From JAWWAH01 sp033721415 (GTDB taxonomy: Bacteria > Patescibacteriota > Minisyncoccia > Spechtbacterales > 2-12-FULL-38-22): a DNA stretch of 28,310 nt. This document shows positions 1 through 7,467 of the stretch, one piece after another (position 1 is the stretch's first letter; every line of letters starts with the position of its first letter). Made by a program: the position numbers and the translations under genes. The stretch spans positions 1 through 28,310 of the forward strand of contig JAWWAH010000007.1 in the NCBI GenBank assembly GCA_033721415.1, written 5' to 3'. The notes under the pieces are model-generated. The model was not told the origin of the DNA and did no database searches. It was given only the letters and a program-made list of their open reading frames with translations.

Positions 1-70
1 CGCTTTCAGGCTTTTCTTTGCCACACTTCTCACACTTTATCACCTTTTCTTCTTTTTTATCTTTTGACAT
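1..70 (-). CDS. Partial zinc-ribbon-like protein (5' end only)
   Basis: The minus strand opens at an ATG at 70 and reads MSKDKKEEKVIKCEKCGKEK before running off the window edge. A lysine-rich start followed by Cys-x-x-Cys looks like the first knuckle of a small zinc ribbon. Only 23 residues are visible, so no function can be given. It lies 42 bases downstream of the P-type ATPase stop, on the same strand, with no clear terminator between, so it may be co-transcribed. The upstream bases are AT-rich and carry no strong ribosome-binding site. Confidence 0.5.
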   Translation of the reverse strand, partial: MSKDKKEEKVIKCEKCGKEKPES

Positions 71-112
71 ATTTTTATATCTTAATTTAATTCTAAATTT
101 ATTTATTTTTAA

Positions 113-2806
113 TTATACCACAGGAGATTCTTCGGGGTTATGCATTTCGTGTTGTCTTTTTAATACGTCTCTTCTTCGTAGCCACCATTTGGTTAATTCA
201 ACAAACATGAATCTCATTGTACCTGTACCAATCACAGCCAATAACCATATAGGATCAAGAGGTATTGTTCCTAATAAACCATTTAGATAAGGAACATATA
301 TTCCTGCAAGCATCATACTGAATCCAACTCCCACAGCCACAAGCAAGTACTTATTATTAAATGTTGACCGATGAAATGCAGATTTATGCAATGCCTTAAT
401 GGAAAATATATATATTAAAGTATCTGTTGCAAGTGCTGCAAACATTACACTTTGTATATGCTCAACCGGTAAATCAGTGAGATACACCAGAGAAAGGAAC
501 AAGCCAACCAATATAAAGTCACTCAGTACTCCAACTATAAAAATAATATACATTCCAAGTTTGTCTATGACGGGCTCTTTTCTTTCAAATGGTTTTCTTT
601 GCATAATGTCATCCTCTCCCGGTTCAAAGGCTAAAGATAGTGCCGGCAAGCCATCTTCTACAAGGTTAGCCCATAATATCTGAACTGCTGTTATTGCAGT
701 GAACGGAAGACGAGCTATCAAAGATACAGATATCAATATTATCTCAGTAAACCCGTTAGTAAGCGTAAATATAGTAACTTTGCGAATATTATCAAATGCA
801 ATACGCCCCTCCTTGATAGCTTCAACAATTGTAGAAAAACTATCGTTAACTAATATAAGATCTGCTGCTTCTTTTGTTACATCGGTTCCTGCGCCTAAAG
901 AAATTCCCAAATCAGCATTCTTTAGAGCGGGGGCGTCATTAACACCATCTCCAGTCATTGCAACCACTTCATCATTTTCTCGCAACGCTGAAATTATCTG
1001 CATCTTATGCTTAGGACTTGCCCTGGAAATAATATCTATATCGTTAATTCGCTCTCTTAATTCTTCTTCAGGCATTACCTCAAGCTCAGAACCCTCAACC
1101 ATATTTTTATCTTCAGTGCGAAATCCCAATTCCCCACCTATGGATCTTGCAGTCAATTTATGGTCTCCGGTTATCATAATAACTCTAACTCCTGCATTTC
1201 TAACTTGTTCAATGGATTCAGGAACATCTTCTCTGATAGGGTCTCTGATAGCAGCAACCCCCCTAAATTCAAGATCTTTGATTGCGCCTCTAAGTTCATC
1301 GGTATTATTAAGGTCTATATTCTCTTCTATGGTTCGCTCAGCAAGGCCTATCATTCTAAAACCTTTTGAGGCAAGTTCTTCAACTTCGCCTAGTATCTCT
1401 TTTTTATCTTCTTCTGGTATATTCGAAAATTCTAAAATGCGCTCAGGAGCTCCTGAAACAAAAACAATCAGTTTACCATCTTTGTTTTGATGATAGGAAG
1501 CAAGATATTTTTCATCTGAACTAAAGGGCAAAATAGCCATTCTGGGATTGTCCTCTAGTGTTTGTGTTAAGTCTCCCTCACTGTTAAGGAAAAATTCTAA
1601 TTTAGCCTTGTCGGTAGCTTCTCCACTTACAACGCCCTCTCCTGTTATTTGTGCTTCGTTGGCAAGAGCCATAATAAGGGAGGCTCTTGCTTTGTCTTCT
1701 GCTCTATACAAGTCTTCAACCTTCATTCTTCCCTCTGTTAGTGTTCCTGTTTTATCTGTGCATATTACTGTTGTAGAACCAAGGCTTTCTGCCCCCAAAA
1801 GAGTTTTAACTAATCCTTTTTTCTTTAATATTTTTTGTGAAGCAACTGCTAAAACAATACTCATAGCCGCGGGCAATCCTTCCGGTATAGCTGCAACTGC
1901 AACTGCAACTGACAATGTAAACATTTCAACAATATGACCCTGTGTTAAAAAGCCAACACCAAAAATAAGTGCTGCAAAAATCATAACCATTACGGTTATT
2001 TTTTCACCAAGGTGGCTTAATCTATTCTGAAGAGGTGTTTTTTCATCTTCAACATTTGCTGTTAGCTTAGCTATCTGTCCTAATTCAGTGTGCTCTCCTG
2101 TTGCTACTATAACGGCTTCCCCCTCCCCTTTTTCTATTACAGTTCCTGTATATATCATATTTTCTCTCTCAGCTAATGGGGTGTCTTTATCGAGAATATC
2201 TTTTGTGCTCTTCTTTACAGGCAATGATTCTCCTGTTAGCAAAGCCTCATTCGCAGATACGTCTTGCGCACTTACCAGTCTTGCATCTGCTGGTATTTTC
2301 ATTCCTGCATGCACTAATATGGTATCGCCGGGAACCAGTTCTTTTGCATCTACGTCATAAATCTTTCCATCTCTCTTAACTTGAGCGGTAACAGTAACTA
2401 AGTTTTGAAGCTTTTCAAACAAATTGTTAGAACGAAATTCCTGCCAAAAACCTATGGCTACGTTAACCAATATTGCTATGGTTATCACTATAGTATCTGC
2501 ATAAGGATTTGCCTCTCCGCTATGAATTCCGGAGCCGGCCTCATGCCCTCCACCGGAAGTTACAGCAATCCAAAAAGTAACTATTGCTGCAAATATAAGA
2601 ACAAATATCATTGGGTTCTTAAATTGCTCCAATAAAATTTGCCACCATTTTTTTTCTTTACCTTTTGGTAATTGATTCAAACCAAAAGAACGCTGCCGTT
2701 CAGCAGCTTCTTTTGTGGTTAGCCCTTTTTCAAAATTACTTCCAAGTTCTTTTTTTATCTCTTCAAGCTTGAGAGCATGCCAATTTTTAATAGTTTGTTC
2801 TTTCAT
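113..2806 (-). CDS. P2-type cation-transporting ATPase (Ca2+-ATPase-like)
   Basis: A full-length 897-residue P-type ATPase that uses ATP hydrolysis to pump a cation across the cytoplasmic membrane. Visible landmarks are an N-terminal cation-ATPase domain (about 5-75), the TGES loop of the actuator domain (191-194), the M4 ion-site motif PEGLP (308-312), the phosphorylation motif DKTGTLT (351-357), a hinge TGDGVNDAPA near 625-635, and a C-terminal six-helix region. PEGLP in M4 and NLVEDGLP in M6 place it with the SERCA/PMR1/Na,K group. M6 has Glu where SERCA has Thr in its NLVTDGLP motif, so the ion (Ca, Mn, Na or other) cannot be fixed. The loop at about 85-103 after the first helix is Gly-rich with two His. 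The start is ATG 2806; an 85-base hairpin-forming element lies just upstream. Confidence 0.93.
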   Translation of the reverse strand: MKEQTIKNWHALKLEEIKKELGSNFEKGLTTKEAAERQRSFGLNQLPKGKEKKWWQILLEQFKNPMIFVLIFAAIVTFWIAVTSGGGHEAGSGIHSGEANPYADTIVITIAILVNVAIGFWQEFRSNNLFEKLQNLVTVTAQVKRDGKIYDVDAKELVPGDTILVHAGMKIPADARLVSAQDVSANEALLTGESLPVKKSTKDILDKDTPLAERENMIYTGTVIEKGEGEAVIVATGEHTELGQIAKLTANVEDEKTPLQNRLSHLGEKITVMVMIFAALIFGVGFLTQGHIVEMFTLSVAVAVAAIPEGLPAAMSIVLAVASQKILKKKGLVKTLLGAESLGSTTVICTDKTGTLTEGRMKVEDLYRAEDKARASLIMALANEAQITGEGVVSGEATDKAKLEFFLNSEGDLTQTLEDNPRMAILPFSSDEKYLASYHQNKDGKLIVFVSGAPERILEFSNIPEEDKKEILGEVEELASKGFRMIGLAERTIEENIDLNNTDELRGAIKDLEFRGVAAIRDPIREDVPESIEQVRNAGVRVIMITGDHKLTARSIGGELGFRTEDKNMVEGSELEVMPEEELRERINDIDIISRASPKHKMQIISALRENDEVVAMTGDGVNDAPALKNADLGISLGAGTDVTKEAADLILVNDSFSTIVEAIKEGRIAFDNIRKVTIFTLTNGFTEIILISVSLIARLPFTAITAVQILWANLVEDGLPALSLAFEPGEDDIMQRKPFERKEPVIDKLGMYIIFIVGVLSDFILVGLFLSLVYLTDLPVEHIQSVMFAALATDTLIYIFSIKALHKSAFHRSTFNNKYLLVAVGVGFSMMLAGIYVPYLNGLLGTIPLDPIWLLAVIGTGTMRFMFVELTKWWLRRRDVLKRQHEMHNPEESPVV

Positions 2807-2817
2807 TTAAAGCGGAT

Positions 2818-2902
2818 ATGAAGAATTTTATTTCGCGTAGGGACCATAAAGACTTGGCCCTAGCGGCCTGGAGCGAGGTCCCGGCGAAATAAGATTCTTC
2901 AT
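2818..2902. repeat. 85-bp GC-rich imperfect inverted repeat
   Basis: Outer arms 2818-2836 and 2884-2902 match at 18 of 19 positions. A second step pairs GGGACC (2840-2845) with GGTCCC (2877-2882). At the centre, two GGCC tetramers (2856-2859 and 2865-2868) can form a terminal stem. The core is far richer in GC than the flanks. It sits between the CcdA-like gene and the ATPase gene, 12 bases from the ATPase start, and no T-run follows on either strand, so it is not a plain Rho-independent terminator. It could be a small non-autonomous repeat, a structured leader of the ATPase mRNA, or a processing site. Confidence 0.7.
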
Positions 2903-2922
2903 CTACAAAATATAATAGATCC

Positions 2923-3642
2923 CTAAAAAGCTCCTACTGAGTATATCATGTATGCACCTAATACTATTAGGAATAATCCTATTCCTAGGCGCATAGTACC
3001 TCTGTGTTCTTTTCTCCACCTCTCAAGAGCATCCGAAGATTGGCTAAAGTAGGCAACTCCTATAATAAAGAATAACGGTATTATAAATACGAAATTATAT
3101 AGTAACAAATAAGGAACGGCGGTTAGATAGTCTCCCTGAGCAAGTAAGTTAAGTACTGCAAAGTAAGGTGCTCCTGTGCATGGCAACTCAACAAGAACAA
3201 CAAAAACCCCTAACAACCCTATAAGCAAGAAGGTTAACTTAGGGTGCTTGTCTTGCATAGTTTGTAACTTCTTGGTGTACATCTTTATACGCTCAGCCCC
3301 ACCGGGTATCATTTGCAAAGAGACACCTTTTCCATACCAGAAATAATCTTTTATTTCTAACAATCCTGCAATAATAGCTATAATTGCAGCTATCCAGTAA
3401 AATGCTTGTGAAAATTCAGTAGAAATAACATTTTGTAAAAACCTCAAGATTCCAAAACCAATTCCAAGATATGTGAGATAAACTATAAAGGTGTACCAAA
3501 GACCGCCCAAAAGCATTCTTTTCTTGCTCTTAAAGATTGTCATCATGAAGCCAAGCAGAAAAATCAAAACCCCAAATACACATGGGTTTATACTATCTGC
3601 AAGTGCTGCGCCAACAATAATAGGTAATGTAAGTTGATCCAT
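2923..3642 (-). CDS. CcdA/DsbD-like thiol-disulfide transmembrane protein
   Basis: A 239-residue polytopic membrane protein. Its first helix carries the motif SINPC and a later helix carries ELPCTGAPY. These two intramembrane cysteines are the hallmark of CcdA/DsbD-type proteins, which pass reducing equivalents from cytoplasmic thioredoxin to the outer face of the membrane. About six or seven hydrophobic segments are seen, with a basic cytoplasmic loop around 110-135. It starts at ATG 3642, only 10 bases after the stop of the VKOR-thioredoxin gene on the same strand, so the two form an operon. No cytochrome c biogenesis genes are in the window, so a role in general envelope thiol redox is more likely than haem attachment. 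The exact partner is unknown. Confidence 0.85.
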   Translation of the reverse strand: MDQLTLPIIVGAALADSINPCVFGVLIFLLGFMMTIFKSKKRMLLGGLWYTFIVYLTYLGIGFGILRFLQNVISTEFSQAFYWIAAIIAIIAGLLEIKDYFWYGKGVSLQMIPGGAERIKMYTKKLQTMQDKHPKLTFLLIGLLGVFVVLVELPCTGAPYFAVLNLLAQGDYLTAVPYLLLYNFVFIIPLFFIIGVAYFSQSSDALERWRKEHRGTMRLGIGLFLIVLGAYMIYSVGAF

Positions 3643-3652
3643 AATTATTTTT

Positions 3653-4474
3653 TTACTCTTCAGGTAGTTCGCAACCTGAAACTTCGCTTAATTTTTCTAA
3701 TTTTTGTACTCCCGCAGGAAACCGATAAAGCTCATTTCCGTCTTCATCTTCTTGTATCCATGTTGGAGTTGCTTCAATATTTTTTTCTATACAAAGCTCA
3801 GCGACATTTCCGGGATTTCGAGGGTCGCATTCAATTTCTTCTATGTGCTCCTCAAATGCTTCTTCGCCAAGAACAGCTCTTTGCTTCGCACAATATTGGC
3901 ATGTTTCAGAGCCGTACATTACAAAACCCTTCTCATCTAAACATTCCATAAATTCTATATACTTGTCTCCGGGACCCTGATTTGCATGCATTAAAAATGT
4001 GAATCCTCCTGCAAGGATAGCTCCAATAAGTGCAACTACAAAAACGTTCATCGGAAACTCTTTCTTGCCTACTGCCGCCCAGCTAACACCTACAATGGCT
4101 AACATAACAAGCTTAGAGCCTTCACAGAATAAACAGATTGTATCAAGAACAAATAGTTCAATTCCTGTTAAATAAAATGATGGACCTAAAAATACTATTG
4201 TTGCTATTAAGAAATATTTTAAATTCTTCTTATTATATTGAAATATTGCCATTCCAAGAACTCCCGTAAAATACAGTACTCCCAATATCGAGAATGGAAT
4301 ACCCATTACTTTTGAGTACTGGCTTGTGTTGACTGTGCTACAAGATAATTTTTCACCTACATCACAAAAAGAGCTCGAGTCAGGAGCAAAATGTAGATAT
4401 GTAAGGTAAGACATAAAGCCTATACCCGTTATAGCAAGCAAGATTAATAAAATTCTTGCGTATTTTTTTATCAT
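3653..4474 (-). CDS. VKOR family protein fused to thioredoxin-like domain
   Basis: A 273-residue fusion that should make disulfides in exported proteins. The N-terminal membrane domain (about 8-155) has the VKOR pattern: a shuttle cysteine pair C37/C45 in the loop after helix 1, then the active-site motif CLFC (C114/C117) facing the quinone pocket. The C-terminal domain (about 180-270) is thioredoxin-like with CQYC (C192/C195) and the cis-proline stretch ATPTW. In this architecture the thioredoxin domain oxidises substrates and VKOR re-oxidises it, passing electrons to quinone. It leads an operon with the CcdA-like gene. A strong promoter lies 25-52 bases upstream; no Shine-Dalgarno is visible. 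Confidence 0.93.
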   Translation of the reverse strand: MIKKYARILLILLAITGIGFMSYLTYLHFAPDSSSFCDVGEKLSCSTVNTSQYSKVMGIPFSILGVLYFTGVLGMAIFQYNKKNLKYFLIATIVFLGPSFYLTGIELFVLDTICLFCEGSKLVMLAIVGVSWAAVGKKEFPMNVFVVALIGAILAGGFTFLMHANQGPGDKYIEFMECLDEKGFVMYGSETCQYCAKQRAVLGEEAFEEHIEEIECDPRNPGNVAELCIEKNIEATPTWIQEDEDGNELYRFPAGVQKLEKLSEVSGCELPEE

Positions 4475-4498
4475 ATATATTTTTTTAATGCTTTTTGT

Positions 4499-4526
4499 AT
4501 TATAGCAACCATAGAGATTGAATCAA
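4499..4526 (-). promoter_or_regulatory. Sigma70-type promoter of VKOR-ccdA operon
   Basis: On the minus strand there is TTGATT (4521-4526), a 16-base spacer, and TATAAT (4499-4504). TG one base before the -10 also makes it an extended -10 element. Transcription would start about 18 bases before the VKOR ATG. Confidence 0.75.
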
Positions 4527-4550
4527 AGTAAAAAATGGAGAGTTTTCCCC

Positions 4551-4586
4551 AAATAAAAGCACCACACTTAATGCGGTGTTTTTATT
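4551..4586. terminator. Bidirectional Rho-independent terminator
   Basis: The stem pairs CACCAC with GCGGTG (one G-U pair) around a short AT-rich loop, flanked by AAATAAAA on one side and TTTTTATT on the other. It lies 26 bases past the stop of the minus-strand DUF3008-like gene and upstream of the VKOR promoter, so it separates the two transcripts. Confidence 0.75.
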
Positions 4587-4611
4587 AACGTTTTACAGGT
4601 TTGGTCTACTC

Positions 4612-4782
4612 TTAAGAGCGATCATTATCTTCCTTGCTTGCAAATTCTTCTAACTCTTCTTCGCTCATAGATTCATACATTTGGCGAGCGGGTCCATTAA
4701 GATTACCTGGATCCATATCTCCACGCTTTGCCGCTAATGCGGCCCCTGCAGCTTTTCGTTGTGCCTCAGATTCTGCTGGCAT
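4612..4782 (-). CDS. Small DUF3008-like protein, 56 aa
   Basis: ATG 4782 to TAA 4612 encodes 56 residues, starting MPAESEAQRKAAGAALAAKR and continuing with a MYESMSEEELEEFAS segment. The pattern (MPA-x-S-x-A-Q-x-x-A-A-G-A-A-L-A-A-K-R-G, then a SMSE-E-LE-F block) matches my recollection of the DUF3008 family of very small bacterial proteins of unknown function. It is Ala-, Glu- and Lys/Arg-rich, has no membrane segment, and is probably two short helices. No Shine-Dalgarno is seen. A terminator follows at 4551-4586, so it is probably a single-gene transcript. No function is proposed. Confidence 0.85.
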   Translation of the reverse strand: MPAESEAQRKAAGAALAAKRGDMDPGNLNGPARQMYESMSEEELEEFASKEDNDRS

Positions 4783-4853
4783 AAATAAAAATTAATTAAT
4801 GACAACTACACAATTATAATAACAGATTCTTACAAAAATACCATGGATATCAA

Positions 4854-4873
4854 AACCCCCTATATAGGGGGTT
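4854..4873 (-). terminator. Hairpin terminator after the 139-aa gene
   Basis: A perfect 7-bp stem AACCCCC/GGGGGTT with a TATATA loop lies 11 bases past the stop of the minus-strand gene at 4884. A short TTTTG run follows on the minus strand, so termination may be only moderate. Confidence 0.65.
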
Positions 4874-4883
4874 AAATATGTGC

Positions 4884-5303
4884 TTAAAGATTGTGAGCAA
4901 AAAACTCTTCCAAGTTAATTACGTAAGGAGCTATATATTTATACAGCCTATGGTTTTTAGTACTAATTCGAATGGGTTCACCCGGCATTAGACTGTCATT
5001 GGATATACTTGCAACAAGTGATAGTGTAGAGTAATCTCTATCAAGCATTATCTGCTTTTGATACCACGCAGACTTATTGCAAAGTGATCTCAAGTTATAA
5101 ATTACGCGAAATTCTCCGAATGGAGAGTCTAAGTATTGGTTAATCTGACCTTGTATGGAAAGAACTCCACCACCCGGGGTCCGCCCCAAATCCAAGACTA
5201 TAACATTACTGTAGCATCCTTTTAAAATACCTCCTTTTTTAGCTTTTTCAAGAACATCTCTAATTTCGCAGCCAGTAGCTCTACGTGGAAGCTCGAATCT
5301 CAT
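4884..5303 (-). CDS. Hypothetical protein, 139 aa
   Basis: I do not recognise this protein. It is predicted soluble and has no signal peptide. It has alternating strand-like segments (NVIVLDLGRT, FRVIYNLRSL, LSLVASIS), three cysteines (C12, C30, C75) with no CxxC pair, and ends in an acidic/aromatic tail (EEFFAHNL). The start at ATG 5303 is well supported by AAAGGAG at 5309-5315, five bases upstream, which is unusual here because most neighbours lack one. It is followed by its own hairpin and is separated from the decarboxylase gene by 75 bases of AT-rich DNA, so it is probably monocistronic. Confidence 0.75.
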   Translation of the reverse strand: MRFELPRRATGCEIRDVLEKAKKGGILKGCYSNVIVLDLGRTPGGGVLSIQGQINQYLDSPFGEFRVIYNLRSLCNKSAWYQKQIMLDRDYSTLSLVASISNDSLMPGEPIRISTKNHRLYKYIAPYVINLEEFFAHNL

Positions 5304-5378
5304 CTCAACTCCTTTCTTAAATAACTACTACCAAAATACCACTATATTTGCAATAAGTAAAAGGTTTTAATACAAAAA

Positions 5379-6617
5379 CTAAAACTCAAGAGTATTAAAA
5401 TAGTCCTCTAATGTTTCAGCACGCCTTATCATTTCTACTGTTCCATTTTCTGCTAGTAAAAATTCGGCTGGACGCAATTTACCGTTGTAGTTAAATCCCA
5501 TTGCATGGCCGTGTGCTCCCGCATCGTGAATAATCAGAACATCTCCTCTTTCTAATTTGGGCAAATTCCTATCTATAGCAAATTTATCATTATTCTCACA
5601 CAGAGATCCTGTAACATCGTATATGGTATCCTCGCCATCTTTTTCCAAAACTGTTATGTGATGATAAGCACCATACATTCCAGGTCGCATTAAGTCCGAC
5701 ATTGAGGCATCGAGGCCAACAAAATCTTTATGTGTATGCTTTATATGGCGCACACTTGCAACTAAATATCCGTAGGGCCCTGTAATATACCTACCGTTCT
5801 CCATAAATATTTTCAAATCTGGCAAGTTATTGCCTTCTATATGCTTTTCGTAAGCTTTTTTTACACTTGCCGATACAGCATTGAGATTTATTTCTTCTTG
5901 CTCTGGGTGATAAGGTATTCCAAGGCCTCCTCCCAAGTTTACAAACTCAAAGTCAATATTTAATTCTCTGCTCAAGTCAGCGACAAGCTCAAACATCATT
6001 TCAGCTGTGTACATAAACTGTTTTGTATCTAATTCATTAGACACAACCATTGTATGGATACCAAAACGACTAACGCCCTTATCACGCATTGTCTCATAAG
6101 CTTCAAATATCTGTTCTTTAGTTAGGCCGAATTTAGCTTCCTTTGGTGTGCCAATAATTTCATTTCCCCCTGATTCTCGTAAAACTCCGGGATTATAACG
6201 AAAAGATATTATATCTGGAATTCCTACGTATTCTTCAAGGTAAGATATATGAGAAATGTCATCTAAATTAATTATTGCGCCAAGCTCTTTTGCTTTCTTA
6301 AACTCTCCTGCAGGAGTATTGTTAGAAGAAAACATTATACTTTCCCCCCTCACACCAGCTCTATCGGCTACAATTAACTCCGCTAGAGAGCTTGCGTCTG
6401 CGCCACAACTTTCTTTTTTTAATATTTCCAAGATGCGGGGATTAGGATTTGCCTTAACAGCATAAAACTCCTTAAATCCCTTGTTCCATGAGAATGCTTC
6501 GTTGAGATCTCGTGCAGCACTCTTGATTCCTCTTTCATCATACAGATAAAAAGGTGTCCCATGTTCCTTTTTTATTTTTTCTATTATTTTTGAGTTAAAT
6601 GGAATTTCTTTTTTCAT
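5379..6617 (-). CDS. lysA: Diaminopimelate decarboxylase-like PLP enzyme
   Basis: A 412-residue fold-type III PLP decarboxylase. The PLP lysine is K55 in YAVKANPNP; the phosphate-binding GGGLGIPY is at 229-236; ENGR at 273-276 and GSLCENND at 337-344 supply the C-terminal active-site residues, with C340 as the expected acid and E341 for substrate recognition. The LysA family converts meso-diaminopimelate to L-lysine. Where many LysA proteins have HIGSQ, this one has IHTMVVSNE (187-195). I recall a LysA-like subgroup with this pattern, but substrate preference (diaminopimelate or another basic amino acid) is less certain. No other lysine-pathway gene is near. The start is ATG 6617 without a Shine-Dalgarno. 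Confidence 0.85.
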   Translation of the reverse strand: MKKEIPFNSKIIEKIKKEHGTPFYLYDERGIKSAARDLNEAFSWNKGFKEFYAVKANPNPRILEILKKESCGADASSLAELIVADRAGVRGESIMFSSNNTPAGEFKKAKELGAIINLDDISHISYLEEYVGIPDIISFRYNPGVLRESGGNEIIGTPKEAKFGLTKEQIFEAYETMRDKGVSRFGIHTMVVSNELDTKQFMYTAEMMFELVADLSRELNIDFEFVNLGGGLGIPYHPEQEEINLNAVSASVKKAYEKHIEGNNLPDLKIFMENGRYITGPYGYLVASVRHIKHTHKDFVGLDASMSDLMRPGMYGAYHHITVLEKDGEDTIYDVTGSLCENNDKFAIDRNLPKLERGDVLIIHDAGAHGHAMGFNYNGKLRPAEFLLAENGTVEMIRRAETLEDYFNTLEF

Positions 6618-6651
6618 TATATAAATAAAAGCACAAAGAGTAGTCTGTTGT

Positions 6652-6695
6652 CAAAAATAAATAGCAAGCATTACAATGCCTGCTATTTATTTTTG
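6652..6695. terminator. Long bidirectional terminator hairpin
   Basis: Two arms of about 20 bases meet at a loop of four, with one A/C mismatch, and carry A-rich and T-rich ends. It lies 16 bases beyond the stop of the minus-strand gene at 6711 and just upstream of the decarboxylase gene, separating the two units. Confidence 0.8.
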
Positions 6696-6710
6696 AGAGA
6701 TATATCTTAT

Positions 6711-7349
6711 CTATTCCTTACCTGCCATTACGAGCCCTGCTCCTCCAAGTGCCAGTACGCCACCAAGACCTATAATAAACATTCCAATAAAGTGGGCGAA
6801 TCCAGCTTGCATATCTGCGCCTACGCCAGATGATATTTCAGCAAGTAATCCGTGCACCATTGGGCTCCACGCCATTGTTCTTACGGGACCATCAACGGGG
6901 TGCATACGGTCAAAGTCAGTATAATATCTTCCATCAACTTCAACTGTATATTCTCCAGCTTCGTAAGTTTCACCTTTGTATTCTACATCTTCTTCAAGAG
7001 TTACTGTGTGTTCACCGTGCAACACATGGTAACTAATGGTAGCAAATTGAACCATTAATTCATCGGGGGTATTTACAAGAGGATCATTGGGGTCAAGATT
7101 TTTTCTATTTAAAGGGTATTCCCAATCATCTTCTAGTAAAGAAAGGATTGCATTTCCACCCTCCACCTGTCCTCTATCGATAAGTTGGCCATCATCGTTA
7201 TAGTTAAGCTCAATTCCTTGTGCCTCATAAACTGCATCGAGTGAATTCAAGCCTGCTTGTGCTTTTGAGAGCACAACACCCCCTACAGTCATAAAACCAA
7301 GACCAGTAAGAAGGAACAATACTCCAACTAATTTTAATTTCTTTGCCAT
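6711..7349 (-). CDS. Two-TM envelope protein of unknown function (paralog A)
   Basis: This 212-residue protein has a hydrophobic N-terminal segment (about 6-28), an acidic hydrophilic middle (about 33-175) and a second hydrophobic segment near the C-terminus (about 184-208), so the middle probably faces outside. It is clearly homologous to the protein at 11471-12118. Shared blocks include NYN-x-DG-x-L-x-DRG, a W-E-x-PLN stretch, DPLVNT-x-DELM-x-QFA, YHV-x-HGE, and HPV before the second helix. I do not recognise the family. It follows nirK on the same strand but has its own promoter after the nirK terminator. The conserved His residues could bind a metal or cofactor; that is only a guess. The start is ATG 7349, without a Shine-Dalgarno. 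Confidence 0.85.
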   Translation of the reverse strand: MAKKLKLVGVLFLLTGLGFMTVGGVVLSKAQAGLNSLDAVYEAQGIELNYNDDGQLIDRGQVEGGNAILSLLEDDWEYPLNRKNLDPNDPLVNTPDELMVQFATISYHVLHGEHTVTLEEDVEYKGETYEAGEYTVEVDGRYYTDFDRMHPVDGPVRTMAWSPMVHGLLAEISSGVGADMQAGFAHFIGMFIIGLGGVLALGGAGLVMAGKE

Positions 7350-7392
7350 TATATTTTTATATTTAATTTTAAAAAATAATAACCTTTACTTT

Positions 7393-7420
7393 ATTATAAC
7401 TTGATTATATCGATAGACAA
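7393..7420 (-). promoter_or_regulatory. Promoter of paralog A
   Basis: On the minus strand there is TTGTCT (7415-7420), a 16-base spacer containing ATCGAT, and TATAAT (7393-7398). It lies between the nirK terminator and the paralog A start. Confidence 0.6.
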
Positions 7421-7426
7421 ATAAAA

Positions 7427-7450
7427 ACCCTGTTGAAAAATCAACAGGGT
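7427..7450 (-). terminator. Rho-independent terminator of nirK
   Basis: A perfect 10-bp stem ACCCTGTTGA/TCAACAGGGT with an AAAA loop is followed on the minus strand by TTTTTATTT. It lies 17 bases past the nirK stop. Confidence 0.9.
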
Positions 7451-7467
7451 TAAAGAACTATAATTAA

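Noticed and set aside
699..1490. A 263-codon open frame on the plus strand
   Set aside because: It is fully antisense to the P-type ATPase, which has intact motifs throughout, and its product is a Ser/Ile-rich string with no recognisable domain.
2818..2902. Rho-independent terminator
   Set aside because: Neither strand has a T-run after the stem, and the nested GC-rich core is unlike the simple terminators elsewhere in the window.
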